Shown: positions 25,122 to 35,027, numbered from the stretch's first letter. The stretch is 61,843 bases of DNA from an uncultured Clostridium sp. (GCA_900547035.1 URFM01000015.1:1-61843); one strand, 5' to 3'. Numbers and translations are program-made. Notes: a model not told the origin generated them from the letters alone.

Positions 25122-25904
25122 TCATCCCCCCACATACACCTGCACTTCATAAGTCCACTGAAGGATACCGGACACTACAATCAGCTGCACGGTAAAGTCC
25201 GGCTCCGCGCCGTATTTGGTCCGGGCGATGCCCGTCAGCTCCTCCAGCGTCCGGGTCCGGTTTTCCTCGGTGCAGCTGGCGCAGAGGTATTTTCCTTTTG
25301 GCAGCTTTTTAAGTCCGGCTGTATCCTCATAACGGGTGCAGACGGCAAACAGCCTCGCCCTTCCATTTTCCGTGTATATACCGGCCAAATCCTCAAAGGA
25401 AAATTTTTCTTTTAAGTCCAAAGGAAGCTTGTCGTAAAAATGACCGAGATAATTCCACAGGTTCTCAAGAGCCGGCTCTTTAAGCGTATCCGAAAGCAGA
25501 ATCACCCGCTCCGGGTAATCTTTAAGACTCACTTGATTGAGCTTCTGCCGCCCTTTCAATTTCTTTTCATAGTCCGCTTTTGCCAGCTGGATTTTTGATT
25601 TGCTGTACTGAAGGGCCGCTATTTTTTCGTCCGCCTTCCTTTCGGCCTGCGCTAAAAATTCCACGATTTTTTCAAGGTCATCGTATTCCAGAACATTTTT
25701 GATTTCCTGAAGGGGCAAATCCATCAGCTGCAGGGCCCGGACCGTGTTTAACCGGACCAGGTCCTGCTGGGTGTAATAGCGGTAATTCGTCCATTCGTCC
25801 TTTTTGCTTGGCTTCACCAGGCCGATGCGGTCGTAGTGGCGCAGGGTTTCGCTGGTAGTGTGGACCGCTTTTGCGGCCTCCCCAATGGAAAGATAATCCG
25901 TCAT
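25122..25904 (-). CDS. MerR-family transcriptional regulator
   Basis: 260 residues. The winged helix-turn-helix at 1-70 starts YLSIGEAAKAVHTTSETLRHYDRIGLVKP, with NYRYYTQQDLVRLNTVRALQLMDLPL as the wing. A long coiled-coil helix runs at about 80-125. The C-terminal 130 residues look like a GyrI-like/effector-binding domain (YPERVILLS..., GKYLCASCTEEN, QLIVVSGILQWTYEVQVYV). The frame opens at 25937, but AGGAG lies before the ATG at 25902-25904, which begins the domain. It is divergent from the lipoprotein gene at 26003 and convergent with the transporter. Both of those carry 19-bp-spacer promoters, so it is very probably their activator. Confidence 0.93.
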   Translation of the reverse strand: MTDYLSIGEAAKAVHTTSETLRHYDRIGLVKPSKKDEWTNYRYYTQQDLVRLNTVRALQLMDLPLQEIKNVLEYDDLEKIVEFLAQAERKADEKIAALQYSKSKIQLAKADYEKKLKGRQKLNQVSLKDYPERVILLSDTLKEPALENLWNYLGHFYDKLPLDLKEKFSFEDLAGIYTENGRARLFAVCTRYEDTAGLKKLPKGKYLCASCTEENRTRTLEELTGIARTKYGAEPDFTVQLIVVSGILQWTYEVQVYVGG

Positions 25905-25919
25905 GTTCCGTTTCTCCTG

Positions 25920-25950
25920 TTGACTTTTGTGTTGCACAAGGGTTTATGAT
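25920..25950 (+). promoter_or_regulatory. MerR-type promoter of the lipoprotein gene
   Basis: TTGACT (25920-25925), 19-base spacer, TATGAT (25945-25950). The spacer carries TTGTGTTGCACAA, the same dyad core as at 23660-23680. The merR-family gene starts on the other strand just 16 bases away. Confidence 0.88.
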
Positions 25951-26002
25951 TTATTTTAGCGCAGAATACTGATGAACGCAATTTATTATTAAGGAGGAAA
26001 TT

Positions 26003-26680
26003 ATGAAGCTGATTATTTCACTTGCATCCTGTCTTATGCTGGGCGCTGTCCTTGTAACCGGCTGTTCCGGCAGCGCCAAACCCTTCACTCAAACCGGGAG
26101 TCAAATCGAAACAAGACAGCCAGAGCAGGACGTAAGCGAGTTAAAAATCACCGCCGAAGGCGCCCCAGTCGAAGTCCGGCTGTCCGATACCGGACAGTAC
26201 CGCTATGAATATGACAAGGACAAATACACCGTCACGACCGCCGAAAATGGTCCGGTCTTTGAAATAAAGGTGGCTGAAATCACATCAGGAGCAGATACAG
26301 GAGAATCAAGCAGTGTCGTCATCTTCATTCCCAATCAAAGCTATCGGCTTATCACCGGTATATCGGAAGGAAGTTCCCTCGTCCTGCCGGCGGTCAACGC
26401 GAATATGAATGTGACCGGCAGCGCAAGTTCCGTAGCAGTCAGCCTTCCTCCGGACTATGATAAGACCATAAACTATACGGGAAACGCAAGTTCCTGTTCG
26501 CTGTCCCTGAACGGCGTCACAGATTTCACGGTCACCGCAAAGATTTCTGCTTCCGCAGTTTCGGTTCCGGACAGTTGGCCCGCCTGCGACATGCTCAGCC
26601 CAAGTTACAGCCACTCCAGCGGAAACGGCACGGCAGCAATCCATATTGATGTTGCAAACAGTTCTTTTGCATTCGACTGA
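26003..26680 (+). CDS. lipoprotein with beta-helix (DUF4097/GIN-like) repeats
   Basis: 225 residues. The signal peptide LIISLASCLMLGAVLVTGCS has a lipobox cysteine at 21, so the protein is anchored outside the membrane. From about 45 onward it is a series of short strands with Ser/Thr/Val/Asn and turn glycines (GSASSVAVSLPPDYD, GNASSCSLSLNGVTDFTVTA, ISASAVSVPDSW), the pattern of DUF4097-like adhesin or polymer-forming domains. The promoter with 19-bp spacer couples it to the MerR protein and the ABC genes. AAGGAGG lies 7 bases before the ATG. It may be a sensor or protector at the surface; no activity is evident. Confidence 0.85.
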   Translation: MKLIISLASCLMLGAVLVTGCSGSAKPFTQTGSQIETRQPEQDVSELKITAEGAPVEVRLSDTGQYRYEYDKDKYTVTTAENGPVFEIKVAEITSGADTGESSSVVIFIPNQSYRLITGISEGSSLVLPAVNANMNVTGSASSVAVSLPPDYDKTINYTGNASSCSLSLNGVTDFTVTAKISASAVSVPDSWPACDMLSPSYSHSSGNGTAAIHIDVANSSFAFD

Positions 26681-26703
26681 ACTGTTCTTTTAAAAAACGG
26701 TCC

Positions 26704-27345
26704 TTATTCTGTTACGATATATCCTGTTGCGTTATACTCAATTTCTAAGGCTCCGCCAATCGTGTCAAAGGCTTTTAACTTTGATAAATCATTTTCTGCA
26801 TTTGATGTTACAACAACATGGAGCCGGTATGGGTTTTCATAAACAGCAGAAGAAGAAACAAATGGTAAATCCCCATTGCTCATAGCTGCGCTGACTTTAG
26901 CCTGTAATTCGGTGATATATTCTAATGTGATAACTTCATTGGATGTTTCTGCTGCCGGAGAAGTCGGGGGATTAGGCTCTGCCTCATGGTAGGTGTTTTC
27001 ATCAACAGGCGCGTCAATGTTTATATCGGGATTGTTAGTTCCCTCAATTCCTGCCACATCCTCTTTCACATAAAATTGATATATTCCATTTACCTTTACA
27101 ATGCAAATAGCGTCATCTGACGGGAACTTTATAAAATGGTAAACAGTTTCTCCAATTATGCTTTCGTCTTGGCTGTCTCCGACAATCCCCATAACGCCGC
27201 CTAAATCATCATCGGTAATCTGATATGTGTTTTCATCGGTCAATCCTGCTGCATTTTCGTCTATAAGTCCGAAAGTCTTTCGTTGAGAAAAAGAAATCGG
27301 AAGATAGAGAACATCGCTTCCTTCCATAGTAAACCCGTAAGCATT
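26704..27345 (-). pseudogene. C-terminal fragment of an unknown protein, in frame behind a truncated ECF sigma gene
   Basis: From the codon after TGA 27348-27346 the frame stays open for 213 codons, beginning NAYGFTMEGSDVLYLP. An internal ATG at 27325-27327 has no ribosome site. The content is acidic, with no signal peptide or membrane segment: VYHFIKFPSDDAICIVKVNG, a Pro/Glu-rich linker (NINIDAPVDENTYHEAEPNPPTSPAAETS) and a C-terminal alpha/beta stretch. I think I have seen similar sequence in the protein encoded after ECF sigma genes in Lachnospiraceae, but not confidently. Its lack of an N-terminus and direct fusion to the sigma remnant argue for a deletion product. Confidence 0.65.
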
Positions 27346-27780
27346 TCAATAGCGGCGCATGAAGATAACGCGGTTTTCGAGGGTCAGCGTGTCCAAAAAT
27401 TCTCCAATGATACGGGCTAATTCTCTGGCTTCAATTTCATTTTCAACAGTTTTCCGGTCTACGATACAGCCCTCGATTTCCTCTAAGGCAATCGTATAGT
27501 GCCCGCTCCGCTTAGCTGCTTCCTTTCTCCAATAGATTTTGAGCGAAATGTTCCGAACGATTTTCGCAATGTAGGACAACAGCGGGTTAGGCCGTACCGG
27601 TGGAATGGCGTTCCATGCTCCTAAGTAAGCGTCATTGACGCATTCCTCCGCGTCCTGCCTGCTGTTCACGATGTTATACGAGAGATTGTGGCAGATTTTT
27701 CCGTATTTAATGTCCAGCTCCCGTATGCCTTGCTGGTCACGATTAAAAAATAGGTCTATGATTTTTTCATCATCTATCAT
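27346..27780 (-). pseudogene. truncated ECF sigma factor
   Basis: 144 residues. Region 2 of an ECF sigma factor is present (LDIKYGKICHNLSYNIVNSRQDAEECVNDAYLGAWNAIPP near 25-62), as is the start of region 4 (LDTLTLENRVIFMRRY), but the chain stops at TGA just where the region 4 helix-turn-helix should begin. After that TGA the same frame continues for 213 codons with unrelated sequence. The AAAGGAGGCGG site is strong, so the fragment may still be translated. Without region 4.2 it cannot recognise a -35 element. Read as an in-frame deletion that joined the front of the sigma gene to the back of its neighbour. Confidence 0.8.
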
Positions 27781-27940
27781 CTCACCGCCTCCTTTCCGGC
27801 TTCACCTATATACTACGGTTTTAGCGGCGAATACTACATCAAATCCAAAACTTTTTCAAAAAAATTATACCATGTTTCGCATGAGATTGCTCGCGCGGGC
27901 CTCCCCCGGTTTCGTCATGGCCGGCCGCTCCTGCCCGCAG

Positions 27941-27982
27941 GCAAAATAAAAAGCAGCCGTTTTCAGATTGAAAAAGCTGCTC
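27941..27982 (-). terminator. terminator of the XRE regulator gene
   Basis: Minus strand: AGCAGC-TTTTT-CAATCTG-AAAA-CGGCTGCT with partly paired T/A inner arms, followed by TTTTTATTTTG. It begins about 45 bases after the gene's stop at 28027. The 60 bases beyond it towards 27781 hold no feature I recognise. Confidence 0.6.
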
Positions 27983-28026
27983 TCGGTTGATAGATTCAGT
28001 TGCTTTTAAAAAAGTATAATAGCATT

Positions 28027-28668
28027 TCACTTTGTCAGCTTACGGGACATAAACTTGGGATTGACGTACAGGATATAAACAGCAGCAACTGCGATAATCA
28101 TAACCGCACCCACAAAGCCCAGACCAAATTGTATCGCTAATAAGCCTGCTAAAAGTTGAACGCAGCAATAACCCAACTCAATATTTGCATTTTTCCGGCG
28201 CTGGTTTTTATCTGTTTCAAAGCGGTGGTTCGCTGCCATCCATATTGAACTAAGGGCCAACAGGATAAGCGAAAAGATAAGCGCCCCCATATAAAACTCT
28301 TGGTCCGGGTAATCAGCATCCGGATGACGAAGCTGGCAAAAGACCGATGTGCAGTTGAACAGAGCTGCTGCGTGCGCTATAATTGCAATTTTTGTTAAGT
28401 TAGCACGAAGAATAAGGTTAGGTTCTTTTTTATGCTGCTCGTTTTCAGAAGTCGAGGATTCCTTATTATTCATCTGCGGGTCAACCAATTCAGACAGGTT
28501 GAGTTCCAATACTTCTGCCAGCTGAATAAGATTACCTGCTGTCGGCTCAGACTGGCCTGTTTCCCATTTTGATACGGCCTGTCTGCTTACTCCAAGCTGT
28601 TCCGCTATATATTCCTGTGACAGTTTCAACTCCTTGCGTCTGCTTTTAATATTTTCGCCTAAAGCCAT
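28027..28668 (-). CDS. XRE-family regulator with membrane-spanning C-terminus
   Basis: 213 residues. The helix-turn-helix (about 5-62) is textbook Cro/cI: IKSRRKELKLSQEYIAEQLGVSRQAVSKWETGQSEPTAGNLIQLAEVL. A charged linker to about 92 is followed by four hydrophobic segments (near 92-112, 124-146, 160-178, 182-200), so the DNA-binding domain is held at the membrane. Proteins of this layout are common in Clostridia and often regulate neighbouring transporters; no such target is apparent next to it. GAAGG precedes the ATG weakly. The last gene of the accessory patch before gltBD. Confidence 0.9.
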   Translation of the reverse strand: MALGENIKSRRKELKLSQEYIAEQLGVSRQAVSKWETGQSEPTAGNLIQLAEVLELNLSELVDPQMNNKESSTSENEQHKKEPNLILRANLTKIAIIAHAAALFNCTSVFCQLRHPDADYPDQEFYMGALIFSLILLALSSIWMAANHRFETDKNQRRKNANIELGYCCVQLLAGLLAIQFGLGFVGAVMIIAVAAVYILYVNPKFMSRKLTK

Positions 28669-28783
28669 ATCAAGTACCTTCCTGCATCTTTACTGTATCC
28701 GTATTATAGCATAAAGCCCGGTTGCAGGCTACCAACTATATGTCAACCAGCAGTTGCCTGGCGGCATCGTTCTCTTCGGGCGC

Positions 28784-28816
28784 AAAAAGGGGATTTCCCA
28801 TAGCTGGAAAATCCCC
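28784..28816 (-). terminator. terminator of the gltB-gltD operon
   Basis: Minus strand: GGGGATTTTCC / GGAAATCCCC with a 7-base loop, followed by TTTTT. It lies about 55 bases past the gltD stop. Confidence 0.85.
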
Positions 28817-28870
28817 TCTCGGCTGTCAGTTATCCTGTTTCAAGTACGGCCTGTGATTAAGCAGGATACC

Positions 28871-30358
28871 CTAAACCAGATTGGTATATCCCATCAGACT
28901 GGCGTCCACCGCCTTGGCGGCCTCCCGGCCTTCCCGGATGGCCCACACCACCAGGGACTGGCCCCGGCGCATATCGCCTGCGGTAAACACCCGCTCCGCG
29001 CTGGTGCGGTAGGAGCCGGGCTCTGTGGCCACGTTGGTCCTGGGATTTAATTCCACGCCGAAGGCCTCGGCCACATAGCTCTGGGCTCCCAGGAATCCGG
29101 CCGCAATCAGTACCAAATCCGCCGGAATCTCCCTGGCGCTCCCCTCCACGGGAACCATCTGGGTCCTTCCGGTGGCTGGGTCCGCCTTGGGCTCCAGGGA
29201 AACGATGACCGCTCCGACCAGATTTCCTTCCTTGTCCTTTAAGAAGGACTGGACCGTGGTCTGGTAAACTCTCGGGTCCTGGCCGAATACCGCTTCCGCC
29301 TCCTGCTGGCCGTAGTCCACCTTCAGGACTCTGGGCCACTCCGGCCAGGTATTGTTCTCCGTCCGGTGAACGGGGGGCTTAGGCATCATCTCCAGCTGGA
29401 CCACAGAGGCGCAGCCCTGGCGGATGGCCGTTCCCACACAGTCATTTCCCGTATCGCCGCCGCCGATGACCAGGACGTTCTTTCCCTTGGCGCTGATGTA
29501 GTTTCCGTCCTCCAGCCCGGAATCCAGCAGGCTCTTGGTGGTGGCCTTCAGGTAATCTACCGCGAAATAGATGCCTTTGGCGTCCCTGCCCTCCACTCCG
29601 ATATCTCTTGGGTTGGAAGCCCCGCAGGCCAGGATGACCCGGTCATACTCCTTCAGGATTTTGGAGGCCTTGACTCCGGCGCCTACGTCCGCCCCGGTGA
29701 CGAATTTCACGCCCCCCTCCTCCATGATTTTTATCTTCCGCTCAATGACCCATTTTTCCAGCTTCATATTGGGGATTCCGTACATCAGAAGCCCGCCAGG
29801 CCGGTCGCTCCGCTCGAACACGGTGACCGAATGGCCCCGCTTATTTAACTGGTCCGCCGCCGCCAGTCCTGCAGGGCCGGAGCCGATGACCGCTACCTTC
29901 TTCCCGGTGCGGATGGCCGGGGGCTTCGCCTGGGCTAAGCCTTTGTCATAAGCCCGCTCGATGATGGCCCGCTCATTTTCCTTGATGGAAACCGGGTCCC
30001 CGTGGAGACCGCAGGTGCAGGCCGCCTCGCAGGGAGCCGGGCAGACCCGGGAGGTAAACTCCGGGAAGCTGTTGGTCCGCTTCAGCCGGTTGTAGGCCTG
30101 AGACCAGTTTCCGGTATAAATCAAATCGTTCCACTCGGGAATCAGGTTGTTTAAGGGACAGCCGCTGACCATACCGTTCATCATCATTCCCGACTGACAG
30201 AAGGGAACGCCGCAGTCCATGCATCTGGCTCCCTGTTTCCGCTGCTCCTCCTCGCTTAAGGGGATGTGAAACTCCCTGTAGTTCTTAATCCGGTCCAGAG
30301 GAGGAGTTTCTCTGCTGGTTTTCCGGTCGTAATCCATAAATCCAGTAATTTTTCCCAT
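28871..30358 (-). CDS. gltD: glutamate synthase, small (beta) subunit
   Basis: 495 residues. It supplies electrons from NAD(P)H through FAD and iron-sulfur clusters to the large subunit. The N-terminal cluster cysteines are [11 protein letters not shown] near 45 and [12 protein letters not shown], then [12 protein letters not shown] near 105. Two Rossmann motifs follow: [17 protein letters not shown] near 150 (FAD) and [17 protein letters not shown] near 290 (NADPH). The C-terminal FAD site [23 protein letters not shown] is intact. It starts 15 bases after gltB with a strong AAAGGAGG site; they form the usual operon. Confidence 0.97.
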   Translation of the reverse strand: MGKITGFMDYDRKTSRETPPLDRIKNYREFHIPLSEEEQRKQGARCMDCGVPFCQSGMMMNGMVSGCPLNNLIPEWNDLIYTGNWSQAYNRLKRTNSFPEFTSRVCPAPCEAACTCGLHGDPVSIKENERAIIERAYDKGLAQAKPPAIRTGKKVAVIGSGPAGLAAADQLNKRGHSVTVFERSDRPGGLLMYGIPNMKLEKWVIERKIKIMEEGGVKFVTGADVGAGVKASKILKEYDRVILACGASNPRDIGVEGRDAKGIYFAVDYLKATTKSLLDSGLEDGNYISAKGKNVLVIGGGDTGNDCVGTAIRQGCASVVQLEMMPKPPVHRTENNTWPEWPRVLKVDYGQQEAEAVFGQDPRVYQTTVQSFLKDKEGNLVGAVIVSLEPKADPATGRTQMVPVEGSAREIPADLVLIAAGFLGAQSYVAEAFGVELNPRTNVATEPGSYRTSAERVFTAGDMRRGQSLVVWAIREGREAAKAVDASLMGYTNLV

Positions 30359-30373
30359 GACTCTCCGCCTCCT

Positions 30374-33300
30374 TTAACCTTTAATATTGGCGTAAAACGC
30401 CTCAATCTGAGCCTGCTCGCTGTTCAGCCCCTTCTCCTCCATCTGCACGATAGCGTTCATCATGCGGCGGTAGTCGTGGGGAACAATCTTTTTAAACTTA
30501 GGCAGGTACTCGCTGAAATGTTCCAGAATCCGCTTGCCCTTCTCGGAGTTGGTGTAGGACACATGCTCCCGAATCAGGTCCTTCAGGCCCAAAACGTCGT
30601 ATTTTCCCGTAACCTCCTCAAAGGAAACCAGCTCCTTGTTCAGCCGCTTGTAAAGGTCCCGGTTCTCGTCCAGCACATAAGCGATGCCGCCGCTCATGCC
30701 GGCCGCGAAATTCTTTCCCGTAGGTCCCAGCACCACCACACAGCCGCCGGTCATATACTCGCAGCCGTGGTCTCCTACTCCCTCTACCACCGCGGTGGCT
30801 CCGGAGTTGCGCACACAGAACCGCTCGCCGGCGATGCCGCTTATAAAGGCTTTTCCGCTGGTGGCTCCGTAGAGGGCCACATTTCCGATGATGATATTCT
30901 CCTCCGCCTTAAAGGGAACTCCCGTAGGCGGATAGACAATCAGCTTGCCGCCGGAAAGACCTTTTCCAAAGTAGTCGTTGGAATCGCCTATCAGCTCCAG
31001 GGTCAGGCCCTTGGGAATAAACGCGCCGAAGCTCTGACCGCCGCTGCCGCTGCAGCAGATGGTGTAGGTGTCCTCCGGCAGTCCCTCCGGGTATTTCCTG
31101 GTAATCTCAGAGCCGAAGATGGTTCCCAGGGTACGGTTTACATTGGAAACATCCATCTGGATGCTCCGCTTCTGGCCGCTTCCCAAAGCGGACTTCATTT
31201 TCTTTAAAATCACCTGCTCGTCCGCCGTATTTTCCAAATGGAAATCATATACCTGCTTGTGAGTGTATCCGGCCACCTGAATCCCGCTGTAGGGATTGTC
31301 CAGAATCTGGCTCAAATCCACCTCCTCGGCACGCTTGAAAGGAAGGTGCTCTTTCTTTTTCAGAAGGTCCGTCCGTCCCACCAGCTCGTCCACGGTGGCG
31401 ATGCCTAGACGGGCCATAATCTCCCTCAGTTCCTGGGCGATGAAGTACATGAAGTTCACCACATACTCCGGTTTGCCCGCGAAGCGCTTACGCAGCTCCG
31501 GGTTCTGGGTGGCGATGCCCATGGGGCAGGTATCCAGGTTGCAGACCCTCATCATCACGCAGCCTAATGTTACCAGGGGAGCGGTGGCAAAGCCGAACTC
31601 CTCGGCTCCCAGCATACAGGCGATGGCTACGTCCCGTCCGGTCATCAGCTTTCCGTCGGTTTCCAGAATCACCTTATCCCGCAGCCCATTCATAATCAGG
31701 GCCTGGTGGGCCTCCGCCACGCCCAGCTCCCAGGGAAGTCCCGCGTTGTAAATGGAGTTTCTGGGAGCGGCTCCCGTTCCTCCATCGTATCCGGAAATCA
31801 GGATAACCTGGGCTCCCGCCTTGGCAACGCCGGCGGCTACGGTTCCCACGCCGGCCTCCGCCACCAGCTTCACGGAGATTCTGGCTCTGGTGTTGGCGTT
31901 TTTCAGGTCGTAAATCAGCTGAGCCAAATCCTCGATGGAGTAGATATCATGGTGAGGCGGCGGGGAAATCAGGCTCACGCCGGTGGTGGAATGTCTGGTC
32001 TTGGCTACCCAGGGATAAACCTTGTTGCCAGGCAGCTGGCCGCCCTCGCCGGGCTTCGCGCCCTGAGCCATCTTAATTTGAATCTCCTGAGCGCTGACCA
32101 GATAGCGGCTGGTAACGCCGAAGCGTCCGGAGGCCACCTGCTTGATGGCGGAACACCGGTTCATACCGTCCGGTCCCGGAGTCAGCCGGTCGATGCTCTC
32201 GCCGCCTTCACCGGTATTGGATTTTCCGTGAATCCGGTTCATGGCGATGGCCAGAGTCTCATGGGCCTCCTGGGAAATGGAGCCGTAGGACATGGCTCCG
32301 GTCTTAAACCTGCGCACGATGGATTCCACGCTCTCCACCTGTTCGATGGGGATGCCCCCGTCCTCGGGGAACTGAATCTCCATCAGGGAGCGGAGATGAC
32401 ATGCCCGGTTCTCCTTGTCCACCTCACTGGAATATTCCTTAAAGAGCTCGTAGCTTCCCCGTTTGGTGGACTCCTGGAGCAGATGGATGGTCAGGGGATT
32501 GTACAGATGGTCCTCCTGGCCCGCTCTGGACTTGTGGCTTCCCACGCTGTCCAGGGTCAAATCCACGTCCAGTCCCAGGGGGTCAAAGGCCGCGGAGTGG
32601 AGGGCGTCCACATCTTTGGCGATGTCCTCCAGGGTAACTCCGCCTACCCGGCTGACAGTGTCGGTAAAGTATTTGTCCACCACTTCCTTGGAGATTCCGA
32701 TGGCCTCGAAAATCTGGGCGCCCTGGTAGGACTGGATGGTGGAAATACCCATCTTGGAGGCAATTTTTACAATTCCGTGAAGCACCGCGCTGTCGTAGTC
32801 GTGGACCGCCGCGTAGTAGTCCTTGTCCAGCATCCCGCTGTCAATCAGCGCCCGGATGGACTCGTGGGCCAGGTAGGGGTTCACCGCGCAGGCGCCGTAT
32901 CCCAAAAGGGTGGCGAAATGGTGTACCTCTCTGGGCTCTCCGCTCTCCAGAATCAATGCCACGCTGGTACGCTTCTTGGTCCGGACCAGATACTGCTGCA
33001 GGGCGGATACCGCCAGCAGGGAAGGAATGGGTACATGGTTTTCGTCAATATCCCGGTCAGACAGGATGATGATGTTGGCTCCGTCCTTGTGCGCCCGGTC
33101 CACCTCCAAAAACAGCCGGTCGATGGCCTTTTCCAGGGAGGTATTCTTGTAGTAGGTGATGGGGATGACCTCCACCTTGAAGCCGGGCTTCTTCATATTT
33201 TTGATTTTTAACAGATCCGTCTCCGTCAGGATGGGATTCTCCACCCGCAGAATCTTGCAGTTCTCCGCGTTTTCCTCCAGGATATTGCCCTCCTCTCCCA

Positions 33301-34915
33301 CATAGACGGTGGTGGAGGTGACAATCTCCTCCCGGATGGCGTCAATGGGCGGATTGGTTACCTGAGCAAAGAGCTGTTTAAAGTAGTTGAACAGGGGCTG
33401 ATGCTTCCCTGAAAGCACGGCCAGGGGACTGTCCACGCCCATGGCGCTCACCGCTTCGGCTCCCGTCTTCGCCATGGGAAGAATCATGGTCCGGTACTGC
33501 TCGTAGGTGTATCCGTAGGTCTTCTGGAGTCTCAGGCGCTGTCCCTCCTCCATGGCGGGGGTGCCGATGTTGGGCACCGGCAGGTCCTTTAACTCGATGA
33601 GGTTGGAATCCAGCCACTCGCCGTAGGGCCGGCGGCTGGCGTAATAATGTTTCAGCTCCTCGTCCTCAATGAGCCTGCCTTTTTTGGTGTCCACCAGAAG
33701 CATCTTTCCGGGACGGAGCCGGTCCTTCTTCACCACCTTGGTCTGGTCCACCCGGATGGCTCCCACCTCGGAGGCCAGAATCATGTAGCCGTCCTCGGTA
33801 ATATAGTACCGGGAGGGGCGCAGGCCATTGCGGTCCAAAACTGCTCCCACCATGTCGCCGTCGGTAAAGAGGATGGAGGCGGGGCCGTCCCAGGGCTCCA
33901 TCATAGTGGCGTAGTATCGGTAGAAATCCTTAATCTCCCCATCCATGTACTTGTCGTGCTCCCAGGGGGCCGGGATGGTGACCATCACCGCCAGGGGCAG
34001 GTCCATACCGCTCATGACCATAAACTCCAGGGCGTTGTCCAGCATGGCGGAGTCGGAGCCCTCCTCGTTGATAATGGGAAGAACCTTGTGCATCTCATAC
34101 TTGAAGTAGTCGGACTCCATATTCTCTTCCCGGGCGATCATCTTGTCCACATTTCCCCGGATGGTATTAATCTCTCCGTTGTGGACGATGAAACGGTAGG
34201 GGTGAGCCCGCATCCAGCTGGGATTCGTGTTGGTGCTGAAACGTGAATGGACAATGGCAATGGCGGACTGGTAATCCTTATCCTGCAAATCCGGGAAGAA
34301 CCGGCGCAGCTGGCCCACCAGGAACATACCCTTGTACACGATGGTACGGCTGCTTAAAGACACTACATAGGTATCTTCGTTGCTCTGCTCGAATACCCGG
34401 CGAATTACGTAAAGGCGGCGGTCAAAGTCCAGCCCCTTCTCCACATTCTCCGGCTTCTCCACAAAACCCTGGGCGATATAGGGCATCACATCCAGGGCCT
34501 TCTTCCCCAGGTTTTCCGGAGCGGTGGGGACCACGCGCCAGCCGAGGAAATTCAGTCCCTCCTTCTTCACAATAATCTCGAACATCTTCATGGCCTGATT
34601 TCTGGCCAGCTCGTCCTGTGGGAAGAAGAACATTCCTATGCCGTACTCCCGCTCGCCTCCCAGGCTGATTCCCGCGGCTTTGGCGGCCTTTCGGAAGAAG
34701 CGGTGGGAAATCTGAAGCATGATTCCTACGCCGTCTCCGGTTTTCCCTTCTGCGTCCTTTCCGGCCCGGTGCTCCAGGTTCTCCACGATGTGGAGGGCCT
34801 GGTCCACTGTTTCATGGGTCTTGAGTCCCTTAATATTGGCTACCGCTCCGATTCCACAGTTATCGTGTTCGAATCTGGGGTCATACAATCCCGGATATTT
34901 TTCCTTCCTGTCCAT
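30374..34915 (-). CDS. gltB: glutamate synthase, large (alpha) subunit
   Basis: 1513 residues, standard length. It makes two glutamates from glutamine and 2-oxoglutarate. The class II glutaminase domain starts at the short propeptide end HDNCGIGAVANIKG, where the cysteine (C20) becomes the N-terminal nucleophile. The central and FMN-binding synthase domains follow (VGTVAAGVAKAGAQVILISGYDGGTGAAP near 1000), with 3Fe-4S cysteines in CVMMRVCNLDTCPMGIATQ near 1065, and the C-terminal GXGXG domain (GNVALYGATSGKAF...GVGDHGCEYMTGGCVVVLG). The ammonia tunnel and all cofactor motifs appear complete. AAGGAAG precedes the ATG and a promoter lies at 34999-35027. Confidence 0.98.
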   Translation of the reverse strand: MDRKEKYPGLYDPRFEHDNCGIGAVANIKGLKTHETVDQALHIVENLEHRAGKDAEGKTGDGVGIMLQISHRFFRKAAKAAGISLGGEREYGIGMFFFPQDELARNQAMKMFEIIVKKEGLNFLGWRVVPTAPENLGKKALDVMPYIAQGFVEKPENVEKGLDFDRRLYVIRRVFEQSNEDTYVVSLSSRTIVYKGMFLVGQLRRFFPDLQDKDYQSAIAIVHSRFSTNTNPSWMRAHPYRFIVHNGEINTIRGNVDKMIAREENMESDYFKYEMHKVLPIINEEGSDSAMLDNALEFMVMSGMDLPLAVMVTIPAPWEHDKYMDGEIKDFYRYYATMMEPWDGPASILFTDGDMVGAVLDRNGLRPSRYYITEDGYMILASEVGAIRVDQTKVVKKDRLRPGKMLLVDTKKGRLIEDEELKHYYASRRPYGEWLDSNLIELKDLPVPNIGTPAMEEGQRLRLQKTYGYTYEQYRTMILPMAKTGAEAVSAMGVDSPLAVLSGKHQPLFNYFKQLFAQVTNPPIDAIREEIVTSTTVYVGEEGNILEENAENCKILRVENPILTETDLLKIKNMKKPGFKVEVIPITYYKNTSLEKAIDRLFLEVDRAHKDGANIIILSDRDIDENHVPIPSLLAVSALQQYLVRTKKRTSVALILESGEPREVHHFATLLGYGACAVNPYLAHESIRALIDSGMLDKDYYAAVHDYDSAVLHGIVKIASKMGISTIQSYQGAQIFEAIGISKEVVDKYFTDTVSRVGGVTLEDIAKDVDALHSAAFDPLGLDVDLTLDSVGSHKSRAGQEDHLYNPLTIHLLQESTKRGSYELFKEYSSEVDKENRACHLRSLMEIQFPEDGGIPIEQVESVESIVRRFKTGAMSYGSISQEAHETLAIAMNRIHGKSNTGEGGESIDRLTPGPDGMNRCSAIKQVASGRFGVTSRYLVSAQEIQIKMAQGAKPGEGGQLPGNKVYPWVAKTRHSTTGVSLISPPPHHDIYSIEDLAQLIYDLKNANTRARISVKLVAEAGVGTVAAGVAKAGAQVILISGYDGGTGAAPRNSIYNAGLPWELGVAEAHQALIMNGLRDKVILETDGKLMTGRDVAIACMLGAEEFGFATAPLVTLGCVMMRVCNLDTCPMGIATQNPELRKRFAGKPEYVVNFMYFIAQELREIMARLGIATVDELVGRTDLLKKKEHLPFKRAEEVDLSQILDNPYSGIQVAGYTHKQVYDFHLENTADEQVILKKMKSALGSGQKRSIQMDVSNVNRTLGTIFGSEITRKYPEGLPEDTYTICCSGSGGQSFGAFIPKGLTLELIGDSNDYFGKGLSGGKLIVYPPTGVPFKAEENIIIGNVALYGATSGKAFISGIAGERFCVRNSGATAVVEGVGDHGCEYMTGGCVVVLGPTGKNFAAGMSGGIAYVLDENRDLYKRLNKELVSFEEVTGKYDVLGLKDLIREHVSYTNSEKGKRILEHFSEYLPKFKKIVPHDYRRMMNAIVQMEEKGLNSEQAQIEAFYANIKG

Positions 34916-34998
34916 TCATCTGCTTCCTTTCCTGTTTGATTTCTGATGCGGACTTCTCCGGTCTCTGCCAGTTGAAAGTCCGCTTCAGATTTTTTATG

Positions 34999-35027
34999 AT
35001 GATACTACATCCCTTCCGGTTTGTAAA
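34999..35027 (-). promoter_or_regulatory. gltB: gltB promoter
   Basis: Minus strand: TTTACA (35022-35027), 17 bases, TATCAT (34999-35004). The leader of about 75 bases includes the 8-bp hairpin at 34948-34983. Confidence 0.65.

Noticed and set aside
31706..33211. 501-codon open frame on the plus strand opposite gltB
   Set aside because: It is the shadow of a long, well-conserved G+C-rich gene; the frame gives Gly/His/Val-rich nonsense with no ribosome site or family.
34948..34983. Hairpin in the gltB leader as a riboswitch
   Set aside because: Just an 8-bp stem near the ribosome site; no conserved aptamer sequence and too short a leader.
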